From: UBA10649 sp963700745
Lineage (GTDB): Bacteria > Actinomycetota > Actinomycetes > S36-B12
DNA length: 64,000 nucleotides
NCBI GenBank assembly: GCA_963700745.1
Contig: CAVOYT010000015.1
Location: 62,001 to 126,000, forward strand
Reading direction: 5' to 3'
Shown: positions 11,080 to 20,063 of the stretch, piece by piece
How the letters are laid out: every line of letters begins with the position of its first letter
Numbering within the stretch: the stretch's first letter is position 1
Translations under genes and position numbers: made by a program
The notes under the pieces: generated by a model
Database searches by the model: none
Told to the model about the DNA's origin: nothing
The model's input: the letters and a program-made list of their open reading frames with translations, nothing else

Positions 11080-11532
11080 TCAGGGGTATCTCGAGCGTAC
11101 GTGCTCCTGCGTCGGCAGGGTAAGGGTCCGGGAATGTTCACGACGATTCGGGCGTTCGACCACCCGGCTCAACTCCGCAGAGTTGGGCGCTTTCCGCCCC
11201 AGACTGCGGAATTGGTCCGCTTTGGCTACCACTGGCAGCGGGCGGCAGTGCGTGCCGGGAGCCGTCCGCGTGGGGTGCGGCTCAGCGAGGCGGTGCGAAT
11301 CGCCAGTTCGAGACGGGTTCCGATCGGCGTCACCGGAGAAGGTCGGCGTTCCCCAGGTGAAGCTCTCGGCGACGTCGGGGGAGATCCCCAACTCCAAGAC
11401 CAACTGCGCCTGCCACTCCTTGATCTCGGCCGGCGTCTCCAACTCAATGAATCCCATCGGCTGGAAGTGGAGGATCGCTGGAACGCGACCCTTCTTCTTC
11501 TTCACCCAGTCCTTGTAGGGGACAACCTTCAT
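11080..11532 (-). CDS. Hypothetical protein, doubtful C-terminal half
   Basis: Open frame of 150 codons. The first 70 or so residues (starting MKVVPYKDW, then KKKKGRVP, and GISPDVAESFTWGTPTF) look coding. The remainder is basic, low in hydrophobic residues, crosses a hairpin (11172-11212) and the promoter area of the downstream aminotransferase, and is probably not translated in this frame. The A/T-richer codons (AAG-rich stretch, TTC runs) differ from the neighbours. I do not recognise a family. It may be a truncated or frameshifted acquired gene. Confidence 0.4.
   Translation of the reverse strand: MKVVPYKDWVKKKKGRVPAILHFQPMGFIELETPAEIKEWQAQLVLELGISPDVAESFTWGTPTFSGDADRNPSRTGDSHRLAEPHPTRTAPGTHCRPLPVVAKADQFRSLGRKAPNSAELSRVVERPNRREHSRTLTLPTQEHVRSRYP
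11172..11212. repeat. Imperfect hairpin with 18 nt arms
   Basis: Left arm 11172-11189, loop CTTTC (11190-11194), right arm 11195-11212; 14 of 18 positions pair. It lies within the doubtful 3' part of the hypothetical gene and upstream of the aminotransferase on the minus strand. It could be a terminator of the hypothetical gene if that gene ends earlier than its open frame. Confidence 0.45.
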
Positions 11533-11569
11533 TGCGAACTCCGATCAGTCGTGACTCTGATGTCGGACA

Positions 11570-12287
11570 TTAGTGACGCATACTAGGACAGATCGGGCCA
11601 TAGGGGAAGGGCGCTCCGAGGTCTCCCTGGTACTCAAACTCGCAGGGGACGATCAGAGCCAGGCGGGCCAACAGTCCATCCCGGACAGCGGGCCATTCCT
11701 CGGCCGTCACCGAGAACACCACGGTGTCGCGCACCGAGCCGTCCTGGCGTCGCTGGTACCGGCGCAGCACGCCCTCGTATGTCGCCCCCAACCGCGCGAT
11801 CGCCTGCTGACTGCGCGCGTTGCGGATGTCCGTCTTGAGCTGCACCCGGCCGAAGCCGTGGTCGAAGGCCCACGACATCAGCAGGTACTTGCAGGCCGGG
11901 TTCACCTCCGTCGCCCAGGCCTCGGGTCCGTACACGGTGAAGCCGATCTCGAGACGGGCATCGACGGGCGAGACCTCGAGGAACGACGTGGTCCCGACGA
12001 CGACACCGTCGCGCTCGACGATCCACATCCAGCGGCCATTGCCGGTGGCGTCGACGATCGACTGCGCGACGTCATCCGCCGACGCGGGGACGTCCGCGCA
12101 CATGCGCCCAGCAGGCCTCGTGGTCCAGGGCCGCGAACAGCGCGGCAGCGTCGTCTGGTCGTGCCAGCCGAAGCGTGACTCCCGCGGCGGTCAGGACGGT
12201 CGCCGGATCGATCGGCCACTGCGCCGTCGCCCACGGGGCGTCGCCCGGTCGGGGGTCGACGCGCGGAACGAAGCGAGGGCTCTCCAT
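11570..12287 (-). CDS. GNAT-family N-acetyltransferase, RimJ/RimL-like (one apparent frameshift)
   Basis: Acetyltransferase with N-terminal TLRLARPDDAAALFAALDHE, then MWIVERDGVVVGTTSF, LEIGFTVYGPEAWATEVNPACKYLLMSWAFD and KTDIRNARSQQAIARLGATYEGVLRRY, the standard order of a RimJ/RimL-type GNAT protein (acetyl-CoA plus an alpha-amino or small amine acceptor, unknown here). An extra base near 12100 separates the first 60 residues from the rest. I start it at the ATG at 12287, but the preceding acetyltransferase reads into it in frame without a stop, so the two may be one tandem-GNAT protein. Confidence 0.75.
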
Positions 12288-12708
12288 GCGGCGCACGAAG
12301 TGCACGTACTCCTCGTCGCGGGACTCGATCTCGAAGCCGATCCGCTCATGGAAGGCGATGGATGCGGTGTTCTCCGGCGACGTCACGCACCGAACGCTGC
12401 TGACACCTCGGGCGGACATCCGCGCCGCGAACTCGTCGTGCAGCAAGCGGCCCAGGCCGGTACCGCGGTGTCGCGGCGCCACAGCGAGGAAGTGCACGTA
12501 GGCACGGGTTGTGTCGTCCGCGGACGGGAAGCCGACGAGGAAGCCGGCCAACTCGCTCGTCATCGTCCTCAGCGATCAGGCTCGTCGAGGCGAAGTTCTC
12601 GAAGAACAGCGGCTGCAGCAGAGCCGTGAGGTCACGCCCGTCCCACCACTCGACGAGTACGCCGCGAACGCGGTCGAGGTCGTCCCTCGTCGCATCCCGC
12701 AGGATCAT
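12288..12708 (-). CDS. GNAT-family N-acetyltransferase (frameshifted; end may be fused to the next GNAT)
   Basis: N-terminus MILRDATRDDLDRVRGVLVEWW is in one frame and the acetyl-CoA binding core (VHFLAVAPRHRGTGLGRLLHDEF, SPENTASIAFHERIGFE) in the next; the switch is near 12555, one extra base. The ATG at 12708 overlaps the purA stop by four bases (ATGA), so it is coupled to purA. No stop separates it from the following acetyltransferase, which would make a two-domain protein; a lost stop through indel is equally possible. Substrate unknown. Confidence 0.7.
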
Positions 12709-13991
12709 GAGAGCAGATCGTGGATCGCGATCGTCTCGTCTCGGTCCTGCCCCACCCCGATCGCGCTGATCCGCGTACCGGAGATCTCCTCGAGATACTC
12801 CACGTACGACCGCGCATTGGGCGGGAGGTCAGCGAGCGAGCGCGCTCCCGAGATGTCCTCGGTCCATCCGGGCAGGTACTCGTACACCGGCTTGGCGTGA
12901 TGGAAGTCGGTCTGCGTCATCGGGACCTCGTCGACGCGTTCCCCGTCAACCTCGTAGGCGACGCACACCGGGATGCGCTCCCAGCCGGTCAGCACGTCGA
13001 GCTTGGTCAGGAAGATGTCGGTGAGGCCGTTGACGCGGGTGGCGAATCGCGCGATGGGCGCGTCGAACCAGCCACAGCGACGAGCACGCCCGGTGGTGAC
13101 GCCGCGCTCTCCCCCGATGACCCGCAAGCGCTCGCCGTCCTCGTCGAACAGCTCGGTCGGGAACGGACCGGATCCGACGCGAGTGGTGTACGCCTTGAGG
13201 ATGCCGACCACGCCGGTGATGCGGGTCGGGCCGATGCCGCTGCCGGTCGACGCCCCGCCGGCGGTCGGGTTGCTCGAGGTCACGAACGGGTAGGTGCCGT
13301 GGTCGACGTCCAGGAGCGTCCCCTGCCCGCCCTCGAGCAGCACGACCTTGTCCTCGTCGAGGGCCTGGTTCAGCAGCAGGGCGGTGTCGGCGACGTATGG
13401 GCGCAGCACGTCGGCGTACTCGAGCAGCTGCTCGGAGATCGCGTCCACGTCGAGCGCCCGGCGGTTGAACACCTTCACCAGGACCTGGTTCTTGCCCTCG
13501 AGCGCACTCTCGACCTTCTGGTGCAGGATCGACGGGTCGAAGAGGTCCTGGACGCGGATGCCGATGCGCGCGATCTTGTCGCTGTAGGTCGGCCCGATGC
13601 CGCGCCCCGTCGTGCCGAGTTTCGCCTTGCCGAGGAAGCGCTCGGTGACCTTGTCGAAGGTGACGTGGTACGGGGTGATGAGGTGCGCGTTCGCACTGAT
13701 GACCAGACGGGACGTGTCGATGCCCCGCTCGTTCAGGCCGGCCATCTCCTCGAGGAGGACGGCGGGGTCGACCACGACGCCGTTGCCGATGACCGGCACG
13801 ACCGACGGGGTCAGGATGCCGCTGGGCAGCAGGTGCAGGGCGAACTTGCGGTCCCCGATCACGACCGTGTGGCCGGCGTTGTTTCCGCCCTGGTAGCGAA
13901 CGACGTAGTCGACGCGACCACCGAGGAGGTCGGTCGCCTTCCCCTTGCCTTCGTCGCCCCACTGGGCACCGACGAGCACGATTGCTGGCAC
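12705..13991 (-). CDS. purA: Adenylosuccinate synthetase
   Basis: GTP-dependent ligase of 428 residues joining IMP and aspartate, first step from IMP to AMP. Motifs: VGAQWGDEGKGK (P-loop with catalytic Asp) immediately after the start, GGNNAGHTVV, GTTGRGIGPTYSDK, EGGQGTLLDVDHGTYPFVTSSN and the C-terminal TKLDVLTGW (guanine binding). GTG start set by family N-terminus; TAGGGT lies eight bases upstream and no ribosome-binding sequence is present, consistent with leaderless expression. Followed by coupled acetyltransferase genes. Confidence 0.96.
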   Translation of the reverse strand: MPAIVLVGAQWGDEGKGKATDLLGGRVDYVVRYQGGNNAGHTVVIGDRKFALHLLPSGILTPSVVPVIGNGVVVDPAVLLEEMAGLNERGIDTSRLVISANAHLITPYHVTFDKVTERFLGKAKLGTTGRGIGPTYSDKIARIGIRVQDLFDPSILHQKVESALEGKNQVLVKVFNRRALDVDAISEQLLEYADVLRPYVADTALLLNQALDEDKVVLLEGGQGTLLDVDHGTYPFVTSSNPTAGGASTGSGIGPTRITGVVGILKAYTTRVGSGPFPTELFDEDGERLRVIGGERGVTTGRARRCGWFDAPIARFATRVNGLTDIFLTKLDVLTGWERIPVCVAYEVDGERVDEVPMTQTDFHHAKPVYEYLPGWTEDISGARSLADLPPNARSYVEYLEEISGTRISAIGVGQDRDETIAIHDLLS

Positions 13992-13999
13992 GGGGGGAA

Positions 14000-14005
14000 A
14001 CCCTA
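14000..14005 (-). promoter_or_regulatory. -10 element, leaderless promoter of purA
   Basis: Minus-strand TAGGGT followed by eight bases (T-T-C6) and the purA GTG at 13991. Confidence 0.5.
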
Positions 14006-14008
14006 CCT

Positions 14009-14995
14009 TCAGCCCGCCGCGCTCAGCCCCTCGGCCAGCGCCGCCCCGAGCCGACGGCCCGAGAGCCAGGCCGCCTCGACGCGGGGGCCGTCCGACCAGG
14101 CGTCCCCGGCCAGCCCCAGCGGCAAGGACTCGTGCAGCCAGAACGGGTCCGCGCTCCCGACCAGCGGCTTGGCATAGGTCCAGCGATGGGTGTCGACCCA
14201 CTCGGGGTAGGCGTCGATACCGAGCACCCGCTGGAGAGTCGCGATCGCCAACGGCGCGACCGATGCCGGATCGTCGAGATGCCGCGCCGCCAGCACGGGA
14301 TTGACGTGGGCGACGAGGACCGGCGCGCCGTCGCCACGGCGGCGGCCATCGTCGGCAATCCAGGTCAGCACGGGGTCGTCGTTGACGAAGACGCCGTCCA
14401 GCTCGATCCAGGTGGACCGCTCGAAGACGCACGTGACGGCGATGACCGGCTCCCAGACGACGGGGGACGGTGGCGCGTCGGCGAAGACCCGAACGGCCTG
14501 CGGAGCGGGCATGCACAGAGCGACGGCGTCGGATGCCTGTCCGTCGACGGCGACCGTCGTCGCGCCGTGCGACACGACCTCGCTGACCTCGTGCTCGCGT
14601 TGCACGGTCACGTCGGTCAGCTCGTCGGCCAACGCCTCCACGACGCTGCGCAGCCCTGCTCCGGAGGCGTAGCGCATCGGCCCGGTCGTCACTCCCTCGA
14701 TGCCGCGCGGCCCTGCCACGTGGAATGACGTCGTCCACGGCCGCACCACCCCCTGGGCGATCAGGCGGTCAACCGCGTCGATGAAGTCCGGGTCGGACGC
14801 GGTGAAGTACGAGGCGCCGATATCCGTTGCCCGCCCGTCGAATCGAGTGCCGGAGCCGCGCAGCGTGCGCGACGCCATGCGTCCCCCAAGTCGGCGGCTC
14901 CGTTCGATCAGACGGACGCGGGCACCCGACCCTGCGAGGGCGGCCGCGCACGCCACCCCGCTGATTCCGCCTCCGATGACGGCTGCGCTGGGCAC
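14009..14995 (-). CDS. FAD-dependent oxidoreductase, renalase/amine-oxidase-like
   Basis: A 328-residue flavoprotein with the dinucleotide-binding motif GGGISGVACAAALAGSG at residues 7-23 followed by ERSRRLGGRMASR, and the C-terminal FAD motif GLAGDAW...VEAAWLSGRRLGAAL. This is the layout of the renalase-like NAD(P)-binding/amine oxidase group; substrate unknown. GTG start at 14995 lies two bases after the stop of the DUF3151 gene, so the two are one transcript. Convergence or read-through to purA is unlikely to be blocked: no terminator is seen in the gap. Confidence 0.8.
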   Translation of the reverse strand: MPSAAVIGGGISGVACAAALAGSGARVRLIERSRRLGGRMASRTLRGSGTRFDGRATDIGASYFTASDPDFIDAVDRLIAQGVVRPWTTSFHVAGPRGIEGVTTGPMRYASGAGLRSVVEALADELTDVTVQREHEVSEVVSHGATTVAVDGQASDAVALCMPAPQAVRVFADAPPSPVVWEPVIAVTCVFERSTWIELDGVFVNDDPVLTWIADDGRRRGDGAPVLVAHVNPVLAARHLDDPASVAPLAIATLQRVLGIDAYPEWVDTHRWTYAKPLVGSADPFWLHESLPLGLAGDAWSDGPRVEAAWLSGRRLGAALAEGLSAAG

Positions 14996-14997
14996 GC

Positions 14998-15402
14998 CTA
15001 GTCGCGCGGCACGGACGGGTCGCAGTCGTCGATGAAGACGCCGATCCGATCGACCTCGTCGGTCTCGCCGATGGCTCCGGCCGCCCGGCCCAGCGAGCGG
15101 AGGCACCGAAGGAACCCCTGGTTCGGCTCGTGGTTCCACGGCACCGGACCGTGGCCCTTCCAGCCGTTGCGACGCAGCGCGTCCAGGCCGCGGTGGTAGC
15201 CGACGCGGGCGAAGGCGTAGGACTCCACTACCCGCCCGTCGGCCCACGCCTGGTCCGACAGCACCGCCCACGCCAGCGAACTCGTGGGGTGGGCGCGCAC
15301 GACCGCGTCCGGATCGGCTCCGGCGGCCAGTTCGGCGCTGGCCGGATCGTCGGGGAGCTCGGTCGGCGGTGGGCCCTCGAAGAGGTTCTGTCCAATGGTC
15401 AT
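14998..15402 (-). CDS. DUF3151 family protein
   Basis: A 134-residue soluble protein with GYHRGLDALRRNGWKGHGPVPW and HEPNQGFLRCLRSLGRAAGAIGE, the hallmark block of the actinobacterial DUF3151 family. Function is unknown. The family commonly lies beside the fructose-bisphosphate aldolase gene, as here (fba is just upstream on the same strand). GGGAGG precedes the ATG at 15402. A long terminator hairpin separates it from fba, so it probably has its own promoter or relies on read-through. Confidence 0.8.
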   Translation of the reverse strand: MTIGQNLFEGPPPTELPDDPASAELAAGADPDAVVRAHPTSSLAWAVLSDQAWADGRVVESYAFARVGYHRGLDALRRNGWKGHGPVPWNHEPNQGFLRCLRSLGRAAGAIGETDEVDRIGVFIDDCDPSVPRD

Positions 15403-15461
15403 GCGTGAAGCCTCCCACCCCTTTCGCGGGCACGCACTCCCCCCGGGCTACCGCCAGACGT

Positions 15462-15514
15462 GGGACAAGCGGACAGGTCCGGGCCGTGGCGGCCCGGACC
15501 TGTCTACTTGTCCC
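15462..15514 (-). terminator. Strong hairpin after fba
   Basis: 24 nt arms (15462-15485 and 15491-15514) with two mismatches around a 5-base loop, very GC-rich; a second small hairpin (CCGC-TTT-GCGG, 15513-15523) abuts it. It begins 18 bases beyond the fba stop in the direction of transcription. There is no long T-tract, which is usual for high-GC actinobacterial terminators. Confidence 0.75.
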
Positions 15515-15532
15515 GCTTTGCGGGAGAAACGG

Positions 15533-16555
<1,023 letters not shown>

Positions 16556-16625
16556 CGGGGACTCCTGCGCTAGCGGGTGGATGTAAGCGGTGACATCCTT
16601 TCAGAACTCGAGCGTCGTGTCACCG

Positions 16626-17864
16626 TCAGGAGACCGGTTCCGACCAAGGGGCGGAGGTGGACCGCAGACCGCGCACCGACGAGGAGAGCAGGGAGGCCAG
16701 GATCGCGACGACTGCGACGCCCGCCGCGATCAGGAAGCCGGCCTGCAGCCCGATCGTCGCGATCAGCGGGCCGGCGAGCGCCAGGCCGATCGGACCGAAC
16801 ATGAGCGATCCCATCGCGTCGTAGGCGCTGACGCGGGAGAGGGACTCGCGCGGAACGTGCGTCTGCAGTGCGGTGAACCACAGCACCATGAACAGCTCGA
16901 TGGCGATGCCCCACGCGAAGGCCCCCGCCGCGACCACCGGCAGCGGCAGCGCGAAGGCGAGGCACACCAGCCAGGCGGGCAGCGCCAGGCTGATGAGCAT
17001 CCCGAACATGATCGGTCGCTGCACCCTGATCCGTGACCCGGTGACGGCGCCGACCAGGAGGCCCGCCGACATGCAGGCGAGGACGAGAGCCCACCCGGCC
17101 GGGCCGCCGTACTCCTGCAGGGCCAGGACCGGGCCCATGACCTCCTCGGCCCCGCGCAGCACCATGACGATGAAGCTGAACGACAAGGTGACGACCCACA
17201 CCCACGTGAACGACGTGAAGACCCGCCAGCCGTGCACGAGATCGCCCAGCATGGACTCCCCGGAATCGTGCGCCGTCGACACGCGACGGAACGTCAGGAC
17301 GAGCAGGCCGGCCACCAGGAACGTCGTAGCGTCGATGGCGATCGCGACCCCGGACCCGAAGGCCGCGACGAGGAGGCCGCCGATCGCGTTGCCCGCGATG
17401 AGACCCCCGTTCGATGCGACGCTGATGTAGGCGTTCGCCGACTGGAGCTGCTCGTCGTCACCCATCACGTCGGGGACCAGACCGCTCATGGCCGGCCACC
17501 ACAGGCCGTTGAGGATGCCCATGATGAACGACAGGCCCGCCAGCAGCGGGATCGTCGCGGTGCCGGTGATGAACAGGGCCGCCATCGTGAAGACGAACGC
17601 GCTCAGCACGATGTCGGTGACCGCGATGACCCGCGCCCGCCCCAGGCGATCGGCCACCACGCCGCCGATCGGCAGCATCACCACGAGCGGGACGGCTTGC
17701 GCGGCGAGCACGATGCTCAACGAGGTCGGCGTCGCCCCGGGGAGATCCAGCACCCCGAACGCCAGCGCGATCGGCATGATGCCGTTCCCGATGTTGCTGA
17801 TGGTGCGGGCCCCGAGCAGCTTGCGGTAGTGCGCATTCCCCCACAGCGCGCGGTCCGCGCTCAC
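16626..17864 (-). CDS. Major facilitator superfamily transporter
   Basis: A 412-residue membrane protein with about 12 hydrophobic segments. The N-terminal half has GGVVADRLGRARVIAVTD, the loop 2-3 motif of MFS carriers, and PAMSGLVPDVM; the second half has GLLVGAVTGSRIRV. This pattern is that of the enterobactin-exporter/DHA3-like drug efflux group (MFS_3), so a drug or siderophore export role is plausible but unproven. GTG start at 17864 overlaps the stop of the preceding methyltransferase by four bases (GTGA). Confidence 0.85.
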   Translation of the reverse strand: MSADRALWGNAHYRKLLGARTISNIGNGIMPIALAFGVLDLPGATPTSLSIVLAAQAVPLVVMLPIGGVVADRLGRARVIAVTDIVLSAFVFTMAALFITGTATIPLLAGLSFIMGILNGLWWPAMSGLVPDVMGDDEQLQSANAYISVASNGGLIAGNAIGGLLVAAFGSGVAIAIDATTFLVAGLLVLTFRRVSTAHDSGESMLGDLVHGWRVFTSFTWVWVVTLSFSFIVMVLRGAEEVMGPVLALQEYGGPAGWALVLACMSAGLLVGAVTGSRIRVQRPIMFGMLISLALPAWLVCLAFALPLPVVAAGAFAWGIAIELFMVLWFTALQTHVPRESLSRVSAYDAMGSLMFGPIGLALAGPLIATIGLQAGFLIAAGVAVVAILASLLSSSVRGLRSTSAPWSEPVS

Positions 17865-18538
17865 CCCGTCACATGGCCGGGGGACTGGCCGAAGGCATGC
17901 TGACGGATCCAGGCGTGCATCGCGATCGCCGCGGCCGCTCCCGCGTTGATGGAGCGGGTCGACCCGTACTGGGCGATGGACAGCACCGACGAGCACGACT
18001 GGCGGGCCTGGGTCGTGAGTCCCTCGCCCTCCTGGCCGAACACGAGCACGCAGGCGGCCGGCAGTGTCGCGGTCTCGAGGGGGACGGACCCGGGCAGGTT
18101 GTCGATCCCGATGAGCGGCAGTCCCTGAGCCAGCGCCCAGCCGGCGAGCTCCGCCGCGTCTGCATGATGGCGGACGTGCTGGTACCGGTCGGTGACCATC
18201 GCGCCCCTTCGGTTCCAGCGTCGCCGGCCCACCACGTGGACCTCCTTGGCCAGGAACGCGTTGGCAGTCCGGACCACCGACCCGATGTTGAAGTCGTGGG
18301 AGAAGTTCTCGATGGCGACGTGGAACGGATGCCGACGCTCATCGAGATCCGCGACGATCGCCTCGAGCCGCCAGTACCGGTAGTCGTCGACGACGTTGCG
18401 CCGGTCGCCCTGCTCGAGCAGGTCCGGATCCAGCCGCGGATCATCTGGCCACTCCCCCGTCCAGGGTCCTACCCCGACGAGAGCCGAATCGGGCGCGGAG
18501 CCGGACTCCGCATCGTCCGACGTTGGGTCACGAACCAC
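17861..18538 (-). CDS. TrmH/SpoU-family RNA 2'-O-methyltransferase
   Basis: SpoU-type methyltransferase of 225 residues acting on tRNA or rRNA with S-adenosylmethionine. Motif 1 NFSHDFNIGSVVRTANAF, motif 2 LVFGQEGEGLT and motif 3 YGSTRSINAGAAAAIAMHAW form the trefoil knot. Target nucleotide cannot be told. The GTG at 18538 is chosen because TAGTGT lies exactly seven bases upstream (leaderless) and a longer in-frame extension would run through the promoter of the divergent gene. Coupled to the MFS gene by a four-base overlap. Confidence 0.85.
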   Translation of the reverse strand: MVRDPTSDDAESGSAPDSALVGVGPWTGEWPDDPRLDPDLLEQGDRRNVVDDYRYWRLEAIVADLDERRHPFHVAIENFSHDFNIGSVVRTANAFLAKEVHVVGRRRWNRRGAMVTDRYQHVRHHADAAELAGWALAQGLPLIGIDNLPGSVPLETATLPAACVLVFGQEGEGLTTQARQSCSSVLSIAQYGSTRSINAGAAAAIAMHAWIRQHAFGQSPGHVTG

Positions 18539-18545
18539 CTGCGTG

Positions 18546-18551
18546 ACACTA
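18546..18551 (-). promoter_or_regulatory. -10 element, leaderless promoter of the TrmH-family gene
   Basis: Minus-strand TAGTGT, seven bases before the GTG at 18538. It is only five bases from the -10 box of the divergent DUF368 gene. Confidence 0.55.
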
Positions 18552-18556
18552 ACCGC

Positions 18557-18562
18557 TACCGT
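18557..18562 (+). promoter_or_regulatory. -10 element, leaderless promoter of the DUF368 gene
   Basis: TACCGT, six bases before the GTG at 18569. Confidence 0.55.
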
Positions 18563-18568
18563 GCCTCC

Positions 18569-19495
18569 GTGAGGAACACGGTGGTCAACCTCGTCCGCGG
18601 GCTGCTCATGGGCGTCGCCGAGGTCATTCCCGGGGTGAGCGGCGGCACGATCGCACTCATCGTGGGCGTCTACCGCACACTGATCGACGCGATCGCCAAT
18701 GCGGTACTGGCCGTGCGGCAACTTCTCGGCCTGGCCTCGGGCAGCCCATCTGCGGCGCGGTTCGCGTCCACCCTCCGATCACTGCCCTGGTCCCTGCTCA
18801 TCCCGCTGGGCATCGGGATGGGAATCGCAGTGGTGCTGGGTGCGAAGTTCATTGAGCCGCTGCTTGAGACCGATCCCATCCAGATGCGCGCGCTGTTCTT
18901 CGGCCTCGTCCTCGCGGGCATCTACGTGCCGGCGCGGATGGTTCGCTCGGCCGGCGGCGCCTGGCATGCGATCGACTACGTCGTCGCCCTTGCCGTCGCG
19001 GTCTTGATGTTCTTCGCCGTCGGCCTGCCCCAGGCCGACGTCGGCGATCCCGGCCCACTGGTGGTCTTCCTGTCGGCCGCCGTTGCCATCTGCGCCCTGG
19101 TTCTTCCCGGAGTCTCCGGCTCGTTTCTGCTCTACACCCTGGGGATGTACGAGACGACCATCGCTGCCGTCAACGACCGAAACGTGGCCTACCTCGCGGT
19201 CTTCGCTCTCGGCGCCATTGTCGGACTCGCAGTCTTCGTGACCCTTCTGAAGTGGCTGCTCGCGCATCGCACCCGGGTCACGCTGGTGGTCATCACCGGG
19301 CTCATGGTCGGATCACTACGCGCCCTCTGGCCGTGGCAAGACGACGACCGTGGACTCCTCGCGCCCACCACTGACGTGGCGTCGGCCGTTGCGCTCGCTG
19401 CCCTCGGCATGCTGATCGTCGTCGGTCTGATGATCGCCGAGCGTCGGATGGGCTTGAGCGAGGAGCAGATGGACACCGAGCTCGAGGTGTCCTAG
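18569..19495 (+). CDS. DUF368 (PopT-type) membrane protein, probable undecaprenyl-phosphate translocase
   Basis: Integral membrane protein of 308 residues with 8-9 hydrophobic segments. The family signature occurs twice, as AEVIPGVSGGTIALI near the N-terminus and ALVLPGVSGSFLLYTLGMY near the middle, indicating an inverted repeat fold. DUF368 proteins have been assigned as undecaprenyl-phosphate recycling translocases, which return the lipid carrier to the inner membrane face for wall synthesis. GTG start fits a -10 box six bases ahead. Divergent from the methyltransferase and convergent with pyrE. Confidence 0.85.
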   Translation: MRNTVVNLVRGLLMGVAEVIPGVSGGTIALIVGVYRTLIDAIANAVLAVRQLLGLASGSPSAARFASTLRSLPWSLLIPLGIGMGIAVVLGAKFIEPLLETDPIQMRALFFGLVLAGIYVPARMVRSAGGAWHAIDYVVALAVAVLMFFAVGLPQADVGDPGPLVVFLSAAVAICALVLPGVSGSFLLYTLGMYETTIAAVNDRNVAYLAVFALGAIVGLAVFVTLLKWLLAHRTRVTLVVITGLMVGSLRALWPWQDDDRGLLAPTTDVASAVALAALGMLIVVGLMIAERRMGLSEEQMDTELEVS

Positions 19496-19497
19496 CT

Positions 19498-20040
19498 CTA
19501 CGCCAGCCCGAGGTCGGACAGCGAGTAGGCCGCCCGGTACTCCAGGCCGCGGTCGACGATGGCGGGGCCGGCTCCGCGGTCGACGATCACGGCCACCCCG
19601 CAGATCGACGCCCCCTCCTCGAGCAGCGCATCCACCGCCGTGAGGACCGAGCCGCCCGTCGTCGACGTGTCCTCGACGGCGAGCACTCGACGCCCGGCGA
19701 CATCGGGGCCTTCGATCCGACGCTGCAGTCCATGCTGCTTCTCGCTCTTGCGCACCACGAAGGCGTCCAGCAGCTCTCCGGCCCGCGCCGCATCGTGCAG
19801 CATGGCGGTAGCGACCGGATCCGCCCCGAGGGTGAGGCCCCCGACGGCGTCGTAGGCCCAGTCGGCCGTCAGTTCGCGCATGACCGCACCGACGAGCGGC
19901 GCCGCGACCCCGTCGAGGGTCACCCGGCGCAGGTCCACGTAGTAGTCGGCCTCACGACCGCTGGACAGGATCACCTTCCCCCGGACGACCGCCTTGTCGA
20001 TGATCTGGTCGCGCAGAAGGTTCCAGGCTTCACTCGGCAT
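19498..20040 (-). CDS. pyrE: Orotate phosphoribosyltransferase
   Basis: Type I phosphoribosyltransferase of 180 residues converting orotate and PRPP to OMP (pyrimidine step 5). Motifs: SSGREADYYVDLR near the N-terminus, GGLTLGADPVA, RKSEKQHG, and the PRPP loop VLAVEDTSTTGGS. The ATG at 20040 has TAGGCT six bases upstream (leaderless). It is alone, away from other pyr genes, and shares an overlapping promoter with the divergent hypothetical gene at 20064. Confidence 0.95.
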   Translation of the reverse strand: MPSEAWNLLRDQIIDKAVVRGKVILSSGREADYYVDLRRVTLDGVAAPLVGAVMRELTADWAYDAVGGLTLGADPVATAMLHDAARAGELLDAFVVRKSEKQHGLQRRIEGPDVAGRRVLAVEDTSTTGGSVLTAVDALLEEGASICGVAVIVDRGAGPAIVDRGLEYRAAYSLSDLGLA

Positions 20041-20046
20041 GGCGGC

Positions 20047-20052
20047 AGCCTA
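20047..20052 (-). promoter_or_regulatory. -10 element, leaderless promoter of pyrE
   Basis: Minus-strand TAGGCT, six bases before the pyrE ATG. Its first two bases are shared with the -10 box of the divergent gene (CCTAGG core). Confidence 0.6.
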
Positions 20053-20056
20053 GGGT
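20051..20056 (+). promoter_or_regulatory. -10 element, leaderless promoter of the gene at 20064
   Basis: TAGGGT, seven bases before GTG 20064; a TTCACT -35-like hexamer lies at 20029-20034 (16-base spacer). It overlaps the opposing pyrE -10 box by two bases. Confidence 0.55.
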
Positions 20057-20063
20057 GTCGTCC

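Noticed and set aside
17873..18568. Upstream in-frame extension of the DUF368 gene
   Set aside because: It runs antisense through the TrmH-family gene; the membrane protein begins at 18569.
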